Assembly: GCF_008807375.1 (NCBI RefSeq)
Contig: NZ_CP043311.1
Location: forward strand, 2,646,001-2,710,000
DNA from: Pseudomonas lalkuanensis
Lineage (GTDB): Bacteria; Pseudomonadota; Gammaproteobacteria; Pseudomonadales; Pseudomonadaceae
Length of the DNA: 64,000 nt
Reading direction: 5' to 3'
Below, in pieces: positions 21,305-29,222 of this stretch. A program made the position numbers and the translations under genes. Under the pieces are notes generated by a model, which was not told where the DNA came from, did no database searches, and was given only the letters and a program-made list of their open reading frames with translations. The stretch's first letter is position 1, and each line of letters starts with the position of its first letter.

Positions 21305-21811
21305 ATGTGTCATGCAGTGGAAGTCAGTGGGCTTTACACCGCCGAAGGGAGCCGGCTACTCATCAATTACCCCGACAGTGACGCGGCATTGCCCATCCAT
21401 GATCCGCAGCGCGGCGTGGTGTGGATTCCCTGGGGACGCCGCAGCCAGGAGCATGGCGAGCTTCCGGCGACCGGCTGGCTGCCGGGGGGCGATGCGCTGC
21501 CGGACGGCTGGGACCGCTACAGCCCCGCCACGGTGCTGGCACGGGTGGAGCGCTTCATGGAGATGAGCCGTGATGGCGAACCCCGCTGGTTCGACGTGGA
21601 AGACGGTAAGTCGCTTCAATGCGTGCTGCTGCGCCACGGCCATGAACAGCGCGTGTATGTAGTCACCACCGAAGCACCCGACGCGCAGCACCGCCGCTGG
21701 CCCCTGACGCGTGGGCACGCGGGAAGAGGGCGGCTCATGGCGCGAGGTTGCTGCCAGGAGAGTGCGCCGCGCGCACCGCTGGCCGGGTGCCGTGCAGCGT
21801 CGGTCCCTTGA
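21305..21811 (+). CDS. Small protein with N-terminal Met-Cys (weak SRAP-like resemblance)
   Basis: Protein of 168 residues from the ATG at 21305, which has GGGGAGG before it. It begins MCHAVEVSGLYTAEG. A cysteine at position 2 and later pieces GVVWIPWGRR and EPRWFDVEDGKSLQCVLL faintly recall SRAP/YedK proteins, whose Cys2 is catalytic. The normal MCGRF start and the NARAE-type motif are missing, and the length is below the usual 220. The last 30 residues (RLMARGCCQESAPRAPLAGC) look like unselected read-through, so the true end may have been lost. I give no function. Confidence 0.55.
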   Translation: MCHAVEVSGLYTAEGSRLLINYPDSDAALPIHDPQRGVVWIPWGRRSQEHGELPATGWLPGGDALPDGWDRYSPATVLARVERFMEMSRDGEPRWFDVEDGKSLQCVLLRHGHEQRVYVVTTEAPDAQHRRWPLTRGHAGRGRLMARGCCQESAPRAPLAGCRAASVP

Positions 21812-21982
21812 GCGCAGCGCGTGGCTCGACCTGCGCTCAGGCAATTGTCGCGGGCATCGCCTTTCTCTTTTTGTGAAGAATTTCTTCTCGATTATTCGTT
21901 TTACGTGAATCGGTCGCTGCCTTAATTTCGCCGCACGACTGACCGCGAGCCCTGACCGGCTTTCACGTACAACGAGGACAGC

Positions 21983-23362
21983 ATGACTACGCCTGCCGCC
22001 ATCTCCCGCAACCCCGCCACCGGCGAAGAAATTGCCCGCTATCCCTACCAGGATGCCGCCGCCCTGGAAGCCAGCCTGGCGTCCAGTCAGCGTGGCTTCG
22101 CGGCGTGGAGCCAGTTCAGCGTCGAGGAGCGCAGTGCTGCGCTGCTGCGCATGGCCAAGGCCCTGCGCGCCAACGCCGAGGCCATGGCGCGCATGAGCAC
22201 CACCGAGATGGGCATGCCGATCAGCCAGTCCCGTGGCGAGATCGAGAAATGCGCCAAGCTCTGCGAGTGGTATGCCGAGCACGGCCCGGCCATGGTCGCG
22301 GACGAACCGACCCTGGTGGAAGACGACAAGGCTGTGGTTGCCTACCTGCCGCTGGGCCCGGTGCTGGCGGTAATGCCCTGGAACTTCCCGGTGTGGCAGG
22401 TGATGCGCGGCGCTGTACCGATCATCTTCGGTGGCAACAGCTATGTGCTCAAGCACGCCCCAAACGTCATGGGCTGCGCCCGTCTGCTGGCTTCCGTCTG
22501 GGCCGAAGCCGGCCTGCCGGAAGGCGTGTTCGAGGTGATCAACGTCGAGCCGCCGCTGGTTTCGGTGGCCATCGCCGACCCGCGCATCGCCATGGTGGCG
22601 GTGACCGGTAGCGTTGGCGCCGGTGCTGCCATCGCCGCCCAGGCCGGTGCCGCACTGAAGAAGTGCGTACTGGAACTGGGCGGTTCCGACCCCTTCATCG
22701 TGCTGGCCGATGCCGATCTGGACCAGGCCGTGAAGGCTGCCGTCACCAGCCGCTTCAACAACGCCGGTCAGGTCTGTATCGCCGCCAAGCGCATCATCCT
22801 CGAAGCCCCCATCGCCGAAGCCTTCACCGAGCGCTTCGTGGCGGCGGTCAAGGCGCTGCAGATCGGCGATCCGCAGGCTGATTCCACCTTCGTCGGCCCT
22901 ATGGCCCGCTTCGACCTGCGCGACGAGCTCGATGGCCAGGTCCAGGCCACCCTGGCCGAAGGCGCGACCCTGCTGTTGGGCGGCCACAAGCTGGAAGGCG
23001 AGGGCAACTACTACGCGCCCACCGTGCTGGCGGACGTGACCCCGGACATGACCGCCTTCCGCAAGGAAATCTTCGGCCCGGTGGCTTCGCTCATCGTCGC
23101 CCGCGATGCCGAGCATGCAGTCGAGCTGGCCAACGACAGCGAGTTCGGCCTGGGCGGCGCGCTCTGGACCACCGACGCGGCCAAGGCGCAGAAACTGGCC
23201 CGCCGTATCGTCAGCGGCGCGGTGTTCATCAACGGCTTCACCGCCTCCGACCCGCGTGTGCCGATCGGCGGCGTGAAGAAGAGCGGTTACGGCCGCGAAC
23301 TGTCCCACTTCGGCCTGCGCGAGTTCCTCAACGTGCAGACCATCTGGCGCGATCGCGGCTGA
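21983..23362 (+). CDS. sad: Sad-type succinate semialdehyde dehydrogenase
   Basis: Aldehyde dehydrogenase of 459 residues, closely like E. coli Sad (YneI). Shared stretches are CEWYAEHGPAM, VLAVMPWNFPVWQVMRGAVP, LKHAPNVMGCA, GAALKKCVLELGGSDPFIVL and GPMARFDLRDELDGQV. The general-base glutamate is in LELGG and the catalytic cysteine in NAGQVCIAAKR. It oxidises succinate semialdehyde (GABA catabolism) or a related semialdehyde. It ends in a strong terminator and converges on a GabR/MocR-type regulator, which may control it. Confidence 0.9.
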   Translation: MTTPAAISRNPATGEEIARYPYQDAAALEASLASSQRGFAAWSQFSVEERSAALLRMAKALRANAEAMARMSTTEMGMPISQSRGEIEKCAKLCEWYAEHGPAMVADEPTLVEDDKAVVAYLPLGPVLAVMPWNFPVWQVMRGAVPIIFGGNSYVLKHAPNVMGCARLLASVWAEAGLPEGVFEVINVEPPLVSVAIADPRIAMVAVTGSVGAGAAIAAQAGAALKKCVLELGGSDPFIVLADADLDQAVKAAVTSRFNNAGQVCIAAKRIILEAPIAEAFTERFVAAVKALQIGDPQADSTFVGPMARFDLRDELDGQVQATLAEGATLLLGGHKLEGEGNYYAPTVLADVTPDMTAFRKEIFGPVASLIVARDAEHAVELANDSEFGLGGALWTTDAAKAQKLARRIVSGAVFINGFTASDPRVPIGGVKKSGYGRELSHFGLREFLNVQTIWRDRG

Positions 23363-23385
23363 TCGACCGGGGTGGATGAAGAAAG

Positions 23386-23414
23386 GGGCTGATGTGTTCA
23401 GCCCTTTTTCTTTT
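23386..23414 (+). terminator. Rho-independent terminator after sad
   Basis: GGGCTGA-TGTGT-TCAGCCC followed by TTTTTCTTTT, 23 bases after the sad stop. A textbook intrinsic terminator. Confidence 0.92.
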
Positions 23415-23563
23415 GTGCCCTGCGCGTACCTCGACCTGTCAGGACGAAGCCGATCGGGTAGGGGCCGGACCGAGCTGAAGAGATCGACCTGTGGCAAGGG
23501 ACGGACTCGCGCCCTTCCAGGGGGCTACGGCAAGTCCACTTTCTACGAACGTGGATGTTGGCT

Positions 23564-23621
23564 TGTGGGCGCGAATTCATTCGCGAATGGGCCCTGCATC
23601 GAGACTGAAATCGCTCCCACA
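23564..23621. repeat. REP-like palindrome
   Basis: TGTGGGCGCGAATTCATTCG on the left and AAATCGCTCCCACA on the right, with a one-base mismatch in the outer arm. It lies between the sad terminator and the end of the convergent regulator gene. Confidence 0.8.
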
Positions 23622-23651
23622 GAAGCCGACAAAGCAGCCCAGAACCGGAAC

Positions 23652-25085
23652 CTACGCAATCTGCTCCAGGATATCCCGCACCCGGTCCAGCGCCGGGTCG
23701 AGGTCCAGGGTTTCGATGGCGCCGTAGCCGAGGAACAGGCCGTTGCGCGGTGGTACCTGGTAAGAGAATCCGGCCAGCGGGTAGAGACCCACGTCCAGCT
23801 TGCGCGCCAGCTCCACCAGCAGCGGGATGTCCAGTGGCAGCCTGGCCTGGGCCGCGAGGTGGAAGCCGGCCACCGAGGGCACCAGTTCGAACCAGTGCGC
23901 CAGGTCGCCATTGAAGCGATCGAGGATGCGCTCCCGCCGGCTGGCGTAGATGGCATGGCAGCGGCGGATGTGTTTTTGCAGGCAGCCGTCGTCGATGAAC
24001 TTGGCCAGGGTCCACTGGGTGAGGGTGGAGCAGTGCCAGTCGCTGAGCTGCTTGGCGGCGGTGACGGCTTCGACCAGCGCCGGCGGCAGGATGCAGTAAC
24101 CCAGGCGCAACTCCGGCTGCAGGGACTTGGAGAAAGTGCCGACATAGGCCACCGCGCCCTGGCTGTCGAGGCTCTGCAGGGTTTCGCTCGGCCTGCCTTC
24201 GTAGCGGAACTCGCAGTCGTAGTCGTCTTCGATGATCACCGCACCGATGCGCAGGGCCTTCTCCAGCAGTGCCACGCGCCGTGCCTGGCTCATGGGCATG
24301 CCGAGGGGGAACTGGTGCGAGGGGGTCACGTAGATCAGCCGCACGTGCTCCGGTATGGCGTCGACGCAGATGCCTTCCGCATCCACCGGTACGCCGATCA
24401 CCTCGGCACCCTGGGCAGCGAAGCTCTGCCGCGCCGGCGGGTAGCCGGGATCTTCCACCGCCACGCTGCAGCCGGGTTCCACCAGCACGCGGGCGAGCAA
24501 GTCCAGGGCCTGCTGGGCACCGTGGCAGACCAGCACGTCTTCGACGTTGCAGTGCACCCCACGGGAAAACGCCACATGCCGGGCGATGGCGTCACGCAGC
24601 GCGGGCAGGCCGGCGGGCTGGCTGTAGAGCCCGCGGGATTTCGCGGTCTGGCGCAGGGCGTGCTGGGCGCAGCGGCGCCAGTCATCCTGGGGAAACTGGT
24701 TGCGGGTGGTGGCGCCGCCAATGAAGTCGTAGCGCAATATCGCGTCCATGGACGGATGGCCCAGGGAGGTGGAGATGTTGTGCCATTTGGAGATGATCGC
24801 TGCACTGGCCAGCGACTCGTGGCCCTGCTTGCGGCACTGGCCGACGGCCTGGGCGTTGACGAAGGTGCCCGAGCCCACCTTGCCGGTGAGCAGGTTGTCG
24901 TAGGTGAGCAGGGCATAGGTGTCCGCCACCGTCTTGCGCGAGATGCCCAGTTGCTCGGCCAGCAGGCGGCTCGGCGGCAGCCGGGTGCCAGCCTTGAGAC
25001 GCCCGGATTCGATGGCCTCGCGCAATTGCCGGTACAACTGCCCGGACAGGTCCTTGCTGCCCTGGATGACAATGTGCAGTTCCAT
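23652..25085 (-). CDS. MocR/GabR-type regulator (GntR helix-turn-helix plus aminotransferase domain)
   Basis: Protein of 477 residues from the ATG at 25085. The GntR domain covers about residues 1-75 (LSGQLYRQLREAIESGRLK, LPPSRLLAEQLGISRKTV). A fold-type I aminotransferase domain follows, with VCHGAQQALDLLARVLVEPG, VTPSHQFPLG, IIEDDYDCEFRY and the PLP-binding lysine in VGTFSKSLQPELRLGY. Such proteins sense PLP plus an amino compound such as GABA, and act on nearby catabolic genes. The convergent sad gene suggests a link to GABA or a diamine, but the target is inferred. Confidence 0.88.
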   Translation of the reverse strand: MELHIVIQGSKDLSGQLYRQLREAIESGRLKAGTRLPPSRLLAEQLGISRKTVADTYALLTYDNLLTGKVGSGTFVNAQAVGQCRKQGHESLASAAIISKWHNISTSLGHPSMDAILRYDFIGGATTRNQFPQDDWRRCAQHALRQTAKSRGLYSQPAGLPALRDAIARHVAFSRGVHCNVEDVLVCHGAQQALDLLARVLVEPGCSVAVEDPGYPPARQSFAAQGAEVIGVPVDAEGICVDAIPEHVRLIYVTPSHQFPLGMPMSQARRVALLEKALRIGAVIIEDDYDCEFRYEGRPSETLQSLDSQGAVAYVGTFSKSLQPELRLGYCILPPALVEAVTAAKQLSDWHCSTLTQWTLAKFIDDGCLQKHIRRCHAIYASRRERILDRFNGDLAHWFELVPSVAGFHLAAQARLPLDIPLLVELARKLDVGLYPLAGFSYQVPPRNGLFLGYGAIETLDLDPALDRVRDILEQIA

Positions 25086-25182
25086 GCATGGCTCCGTCGG
25101 GGGAATGGCAGAAAAATACCGCAATCCCTCGAAGTGATAACGCGAAACGCGCGCCGAATGCTTCACGGGCGCGCCATGAGAA

Positions 25183-25207
25183 TGAAAAGGGCCGCTCGAT
25201 GCGGCCC
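25183..25207 (-). terminator. Rho-independent terminator after the CMD-family gene
   Basis: Read on the minus strand: GGGCCGC-ATCGA-GCGGCCC followed by TTTTCATT, just past the stop of the gene ending at 25230. It protects the regulator promoter downstream. Confidence 0.8.
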
Positions 25208-25229
25208 ATTTTCAGTGAGGCAGGGGACG

Positions 25230-25664
25230 TCAGGGGATCATGGCGAAGCCCACGCCGAAGCGGTTCCAGGCATTGATGGTGGCGATGGCCAGGGTCAGGT
25301 TGACGATTTCGGTTTCGCTGAAATGCTCGCGCAGGCGCTCGTACTGGTCTTGCGGGGCATGGCGCTCGGGCAGCAGGGTCAGGCTTTCCGTCCAGGCCAG
25401 GACGGCTTGTTCGCGCTCGCTGAAGAAACGGGTGTCATGCCAGACGCTCAGGGTCTGCAAACGTGCCTCGGTCTCGCCGGCCCTGCGGGCGTCATTGGCG
25501 TGCATGTTGATGCAGTAGGCGCAGCCGTTGATCTGCGAGGCGCGCAGGCGGATCAGTTCGAGCAGGGAGGTTTCCAGACCGGATTTGGCCAGGGCCTGTT
25601 CCAGACCGACCATCGCCTTGTAGGCATCGGGAGCCTGCTTGGCCCATTCGATTCGTGCGCTCAT
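25230..25664 (-). CDS. AhpD-like carboxymuconolactone decarboxylase family protein
   Basis: Protein of 144 residues from the ATG at 25664. The AhpD/CMD core is NGCAYCINMHANDARRAG with the C-x2-C redox pair and the following histidine. Downstream pieces (AWTESLTLLPERHAP, LREHFSETEIVNLTLAIATI) match the alkylhydroperoxidase-like YciW/AhpD group. It is probably a small thiol peroxidase or scavenging protein rather than a true decarboxylase. It stands alone with its own terminator. Confidence 0.85.
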   Translation of the reverse strand: MSARIEWAKQAPDAYKAMVGLEQALAKSGLETSLLELIRLRASQINGCAYCINMHANDARRAGETEARLQTLSVWHDTRFFSEREQAVLAWTESLTLLPERHAPQDQYERLREHFSETEIVNLTLAIATINAWNRFGVGFAMIP

Positions 25665-25929
25665 CTCGGTTCTCCAGAGTAGCCCGCGGGACGCGGGGGA
25701 TGGACGTAAGTTATCTGGCAGTCGGTCCCGGCCGAATAGCCAATTCGGGCGAAACTCGGCAGGCCAATCGGACGACCCTTGGTCAGGTGCAACGGCGCGG
25801 AAAACCTCCTGTGCTATATCCGGAAGTGAGCAAGGCAAGGCATGCGCCGACCTTCAGTTGAACATCCACCCACGCCCGCCGGGCCGGCCGACCCCGTGGC
25901 TGCGGGCCTTCAACAAAGAGGTAGACCCC

Positions 25930-26190
25930 ATGAGCACCCTGCAATGCGTTCACCGCAACCATGTGATTGTCGCCGACGTCTATGAGCATCCGGGCATCCC
26001 CACGCCCTGGGCCGCCGGCTGCCACATCACCTCCCCTGAGGGCGAGACCACCCGCCGGATTGCGTTGCCGGTGAGGTACGCCTTCCTTTCGGAACTGGAC
26101 AAGGCCCAGCACGCATCCATCGCCCACGGCAAGTGGCTGGTGGACCAGTACCTGGACGAAGGCCGCGAGCTCTTCCAGAAGAGCGCCTGA
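25930..26190 (+). CDS. Conserved-looking small protein of unknown function
   Basis: Protein of 86 residues, MSTLQCVHRNHVIVADVYEH at its start, rich in charged residues and with no membrane segment or signal peptide. It has good codon usage in all three positions. The sequence IPTPWAAGCHITSPEGE and the helical end KWLVDQYLDEGRELFQK give no family I know. It lies 96 bases before another small gene on the same strand, so the two may form an operon. Confidence 0.6.
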   Translation: MSTLQCVHRNHVIVADVYEHPGIPTPWAAGCHITSPEGETTRRIALPVRYAFLSELDKAQHASIAHGKWLVDQYLDEGRELFQKSA

Positions 26191-26286
26191 GCACCGCAGG
26201 GCAGGGAGGCCCTTGTCTGTCGCCATCGCGCCCCCATGTTGGAGGAGCGCGATGCCTGCGCGGACAACCTGCAAGGAGCAATTTCC

Positions 26287-26604
26287 ATGAGCGATTCCAA
26301 CCCCGACCTCGCCCGGATCAATGGCCGTATCCTGGCCGCGGGCGAGCACCTGCCAGCCGTGACCCTCAAGGATGGCAGCCGCGTACAGACCGGCACGGTG
26401 GCGGCGATGCTGCAGAACGTCAGGCGTTACAACGACGGCGAGCGGGGTGAGGTGGAGCGCGAACTGGAATTGGCCGTGCCGACCCTGGTGAAGGTGGGCC
26501 TGTTCGAGCTGTTCAGTCCGCAAGAGTGGGCCGCCGGGGACAACCCCGGTCGCCGCTTCGTGGGGCTCAAGGCGCGGCAGTACCTCGACGATCAGGGCGC
26601 CTGA
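26287..26604 (+). CDS. Small protein of unknown function
   Basis: Protein of 105 residues from the ATG at 26287, with CAAGGAGCAATTTCC as a good ribosome site. It is acidic and probably alpha-helical (GTVAAMLQNVRRYNDGERGE, LELAVPTLVKVGLFELF, VGLKARQYLDDQGA). No motif or family is recognised. Its stop codon directly abuts the end of the convergent MarR gene with no base between. Confidence 0.65.
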   Translation: MSDSNPDLARINGRILAAGEHLPAVTLKDGSRVQTGTVAAMLQNVRRYNDGERGEVERELELAVPTLVKVGLFELFSPQEWAAGDNPGRRFVGLKARQYLDDQGA

Positions 26605-27168
26605 TCAGGCCGCTTCCTCGCGGGGCTGGTGTTCGCGGCAAATGAGTTCGATGGACGGGCGGGCCAGGGGTTCCCGGGTCAGCCCGCAGAACGGCCCACC
26701 ATCCCGCTGCTGGTGGAAGCGGCAGGTCTTGCACAGACCAAAGCCGGGGACATCCACCTGACGTTGCACGGTGCGCAGCAACCCGGCCAGCAACCGCTCC
26801 AGCTCCACGGCATCCGGTCCCATTTCCACTACCGCGTTCGCCAGGAACCCCGGGGGCGTGACTGCGGCCAGCAGTTCGCGCGCGGCCGGGGTCAGCTCCA
26901 GGTGCACGCTGCGCTTGTCCTGCTGGTCCTGACGCTTCTCGATCAGGCCCTTGGCTTCCAGGGCCTTCAGCGATTGCGACACCGTTCCCTTGGTCAGCCC
27001 CAGGTACTCGGTCACCGCCAGCGGCGTGTCCGAGTAGTGGTTGCAGCGTGCCAGGTACTCCAGGGCACTGAGCTGCACAGGCTGCAGGTCCGCCAGCAGC
27101 GGGTGCTCTCGGTGCCAGATGCGCATCAGGCTGGTGAGTCGTTCGAACAGGTCGAATAGGTCGGTCAT
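26605..27168 (-). CDS. MarR-family regulator with C-terminal Cys4 motif
   Basis: Regulator of 187 residues; the ATG at 27168 follows a perfect AAGGAGGTGAAC. The winged helix reads LSALEYLARCNHYSDTPLAV, EYLGLTKGTVSQSLKALEAK and DKRSVHLELTPAAREL. Beyond the usual MarR end there is an extension with cysteines at 146, 149, 161 and 177 (C-x2-C-x11-C-x15-C), in LCKTCRFHQQRDGGPFCG and LICREH. This could bind an Fe-S cluster or zinc and serve as redox or metal sensor. It is divergent from a thioredoxin-like operon whose promoter holds a matching palindrome. Confidence 0.87.
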   Translation of the reverse strand: MTDLFDLFERLTSLMRIWHREHPLLADLQPVQLSALEYLARCNHYSDTPLAVTEYLGLTKGTVSQSLKALEAKGLIEKRQDQQDKRSVHLELTPAARELLAAVTPPGFLANAVVEMGPDAVELERLLAGLLRTVQRQVDVPGFGLCKTCRFHQQRDGGPFCGLTREPLARPSIELICREHQPREEAA

Positions 27169-27189
27169 GTTCACCTCCTTCGGTAGATA

Positions 27190-27258
27190 GTATCGAGTAA
27201 AAACTATGTTGACAAAGGGGTGGTCACGGGTAATCTGATTAACGTATCGAATCGATAC
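27190..27258 (+). promoter_or_regulatory. Promoter and palindromic operator between marR-type gene and redox operon
   Basis: TTGACA (27209-27214), 16 bases, then TAATCT (27231-27236) is a good sigma-70 promoter for the rightward operon. A 15-base palindrome GTATCGAATCGATAC covers 27244-27258, right at the expected start of transcription. A half copy GTATCGA lies at 27190-27196, near the start of the regulator gene. This layout fits repression of both genes by the divergent MarR protein. Site assignment is inference from symmetry and position. Confidence 0.72.
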
Positions 27259-27280
27259 TAAATACTCTGGAGACCTGAAC

Positions 27281-27511
27281 ATGACTACCGCTCGTTTCTA
27301 TCACGCCGGCTGCCCGGTATGCGTTTCCGCTGAACAGACCCTGCTCGACCTGCTTGCGCCGGAGGTAAAGGTGGAAGTGGTGCACCTGGGCGATGTGCCC
27401 GCCCGTGTCGCCGAGGCGGAAGCCGCCGGTGTCCAGTCGGTTCCCGCCCTGGTGGTGGATGGCCAGGTGCTGCACATCAACTTCGGCGCCGCCATCGCCG
27501 ACCTGAAGTGA
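27281..27511 (+). CDS. Small thioredoxin-like protein
   Basis: Protein of 76 residues with FYHAGCPVCVSAEQTLLDLL, where CPVC is the active-site pair, and VQSVPALVVDGQVLHINFGA, with the cis-proline typical of thioredoxin and glutaredoxin folds. No signal peptide, so it acts in the cytoplasm. It is the first gene of a three-gene set with gaps of 13 and 10 bases, controlled by the promoter and palindrome just upstream. Confidence 0.85.
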   Translation: MTTARFYHAGCPVCVSAEQTLLDLLAPEVKVEVVHLGDVPARVAEAEAAGVQSVPALVVDGQVLHINFGAAIADLK

Positions 27512-27524
27512 GGAGGGCGTCGAC

Positions 27525-27779
27525 ATGCAGGTAAAAGTCTTCGATACCCATGTCCGTACCCGCGATGGCCGCTACCTGCACTTCGACGTGCTTACCAGCG
27601 CCGGCGACAAGGCCCAGGCCAGCCAGTACGCCGCCGAATGGCTGGCCAGCCGGGGTGTGCAGGACGCCGACATCGCTGCCAGCGAGTGCCTGTTCTGCCA
27701 TAGCGAGATCGCCAGCCCGCAGGTGGCCGAGGCCATCGGGCGGCAGGGTTACTCCATCCTTCCGCTGCAAGGCTGCTGA
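27525..27779 (+). CDS. DUF2024 family protein
   Basis: Protein of 84 residues matching DUF2024: it starts MQVKVFDTHVRTRDGRYLHF, followed by DVLTSAG, and ends with the conserved CLFCHSEIASPQVAEAIGRQ and GYSILPLQGC. The C-x2-C-H group and a final cysteine suggest a metal or redox role. The family has no agreed function. It lies between the thioredoxin-like gene and the Rof-like gene, which supports a redox-linked role. Confidence 0.87.
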   Translation: MQVKVFDTHVRTRDGRYLHFDVLTSAGDKAQASQYAAEWLASRGVQDADIAASECLFCHSEIASPQVAEAIGRQGYSILPLQGC

Positions 27780-27789
27780 GGAGGACGCC

Positions 27790-28062
27790 ATGTATCAGCC
27801 GCTGGATTGCGACCTGCACGACCTGCTGGAAATCGCTTGCCTGTATCGCTACCTGGTGAAGGTGGAACTGGTGGACGGCGGTGGATTCGAGGCTCGGGCG
27901 CTGACCACCCACACCAGCGCGGAGAAGGAGGAGTTCTTCGTGCTGGAGGTGGAGGATGGCCCTTGCTCCGTGCGCATGGACCGCCTGCTGGCGATCACCC
28001 CGCTGGAGGCCGGCGCGCGTTTCGGCCGGGTGGAGTTGGCGGGAAAGGTCTGTGCGGTCTGA
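27790..28062 (+). CDS. rof: Rho-binding antiterminator (Rof-like)
   Basis: Protein of 90 residues of the Rof/YaeO type: MYQPLDCDLHDLLEIACLYR is the family start, followed by a small Sm-like barrel (KVELVDGGGFEARAL, EEFFVLEVEDGPCSVRMDRL, AITPLEAGARFGRVEL). Rof binds Rho hexamers and blocks RNA loading, lowering Rho-dependent termination. GAGGACGCC precedes the ATG. Its presence as third gene of a redox-type operon under a MarR regulator is unusual and suggests that Rho activity is tuned by the same signal. Confidence 0.82.
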   Translation: MYQPLDCDLHDLLEIACLYRYLVKVELVDGGGFEARALTTHTSAEKEEFFVLEVEDGPCSVRMDRLLAITPLEAGARFGRVELAGKVCAV

Positions 28063-28079
28063 GCGCGGGGCCGATCCAT

Positions 28080-28117
28080 GTGGGAGCGATTTCAATCGCG
28101 ATTGAATTCGCTCCCAC
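28080..28117. repeat. REP-like palindrome
   Basis: GTGGGAGCGATTTCAATCGC followed by its partner GAATTCGCTCCCAC; compact form of the local family, between the rof-like gene and pcaQ. Confidence 0.82.
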
Positions 28118-28179
28118 GAATGGCTCCCGGGCCCGTCCTTGAGCTAGCCTTCGCAGGCCAGCCGCCACAGGACCCGCCG

Positions 28180-29109
28180 TTGAACATCGATACCCGCATC
28201 AAATTCCGCCACCTGCTGTGCTTCCTCGAAGTGGCGCGCCAGGGCAGCCTGGCCCGCGCTGCCGACCAGTTGGCGGTGAGCCAGCCGGCTATCTCCAAGA
28301 CCCTCAAGGAACTGGAGGAAATCCTCGACGCCAGCCTGTTCGACCGCAGCAAGAGCGGTGCCAGCCTGACCGAGGCGGGGCTGGCCTTCATGCGCTACGC
28401 AGGCCCCTGCGTGCAGGCCTTGCGCGACGGGGTCAACAGCCTGCGCGAAGGCGAATACGCCGCCGGCACCGTGCGGCTCGGGGTGCTCTCCACCGTGGAA
28501 GGCCTGCTGGTGCCGGAAATGGTGCGGCGCCTGCATCAACACCACCCCTCGCTGGTGGTCAGCGTGCTGACGGGACCCGGTGCCTACCTGTTGTCGCAAC
28601 TGCGGGTAGGCGAGTTGGACCTGGTGGTCGGACGCATGACCGACAACCCGGAAATCCACGGCCTGACCTTCGAGCACCTGTACAGCGAATCCATGACCCT
28701 GGTGGTGCGCGCTGGCCATCCGTTGCTGGAGGAGGGCGCCGACCGCCGCTCCCTGGAGGGCTTCCCCCTGGTGTTGCCACTGGCTGGAACCAGCATTCGC
28801 AAGCATGCCGACGGATTCTTCGTGCAGAGCGGCATCAGCCCGCCGCGCCAGCGTCTTGAAACCCTGTCGCTGGCCCTGAGCCGGCGCTACGTGCAGAGCG
28901 GCGAAGCCGTCTGGATTGCGCCCCTGGACGCGGTGCGCCTGGACCTGGCCGCCGGCGAACTGGTGGAACTGGACCTGGGCTTCAAGGAGCCCGGCGGTTC
29001 GGTGGGGATCTGCAGCAATGCATCACTGCCGCTTTCCCTGGCGGCGCAGTGGGCGGTGGAGACGCTGCGCGAGGCGGCGCTGGATTATCGCGAGGGGCGT
29101 CTTACATAA
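28180..29109 (+). CDS. pcaQ: LysR-family activator PcaQ
   Basis: LysR regulator of 309 residues. A TTG at 28180 gives the family-typical start [20 protein letters not shown]. The helix-turn-helix is [20 protein letters not shown], with [18 protein letters not shown] following. The effector domain has the usual LysR length. It lies directly upstream of pcaHG, and its own stop codon overlaps a palindrome that matches the PcaQ binding site. PcaQ responds to beta-carboxy-muconate or a related intermediate and activates protocatechuate genes. Confidence 0.92.
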   Translation: MNIDTRIKFRHLLCFLEVARQGSLARAADQLAVSQPAISKTLKELEEILDASLFDRSKSGASLTEAGLAFMRYAGPCVQALRDGVNSLREGEYAAGTVRLGVLSTVEGLLVPEMVRRLHQHHPSLVVSVLTGPGAYLLSQLRVGELDLVVGRMTDNPEIHGLTFEHLYSESMTLVVRAGHPLLEEGADRRSLEGFPLVLPLAGTSIRKHADGFFVQSGISPPRQRLETLSLALSRRYVQSGEAVWIAPLDAVRLDLAAGELVELDLGFKEPGGSVGICSNASLPLSLAAQWAVETLREAALDYREGRLT

Positions 29110-29122
29110 CCATATGGTTATG
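29105..29122 (+). promoter_or_regulatory. PcaQ binding palindrome upstream of pcaH
   Basis: CATAACCATATGGTTATG is a perfect 18-base palindrome. Its core ATAACC-N4-GGTTAT fits the PcaQ site ATAACC-N4-GGTTAA known from rhizobia. It overlaps the last codons of pcaQ and lies about 100 bases before pcaH, the right place for activation of pcaHG. Confidence 0.82.
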
Positions 29123-29222
29123 GATGGGCGGAAGGATTTCAATTTTCCGCCGACCTCCGCTGGATGAAACTGCGCCCCACGGCCCCCCGCCGTTCCACAA
29201 ATCCAAGAAAGAGGAATCCGTG

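Noticed and set aside
25665-25838. Long N-terminal extension of the CMD/AhpD-like protein
   Set aside because: The added 58 residues have no similarity to the family, and MSARIEWAKQ at 25664 is the normal start.
28078-28179. N-terminal extension of PcaQ
   Set aside because: Again read-through of a REP element. The TTG at 28180 starts the conserved helix-turn-helix region.
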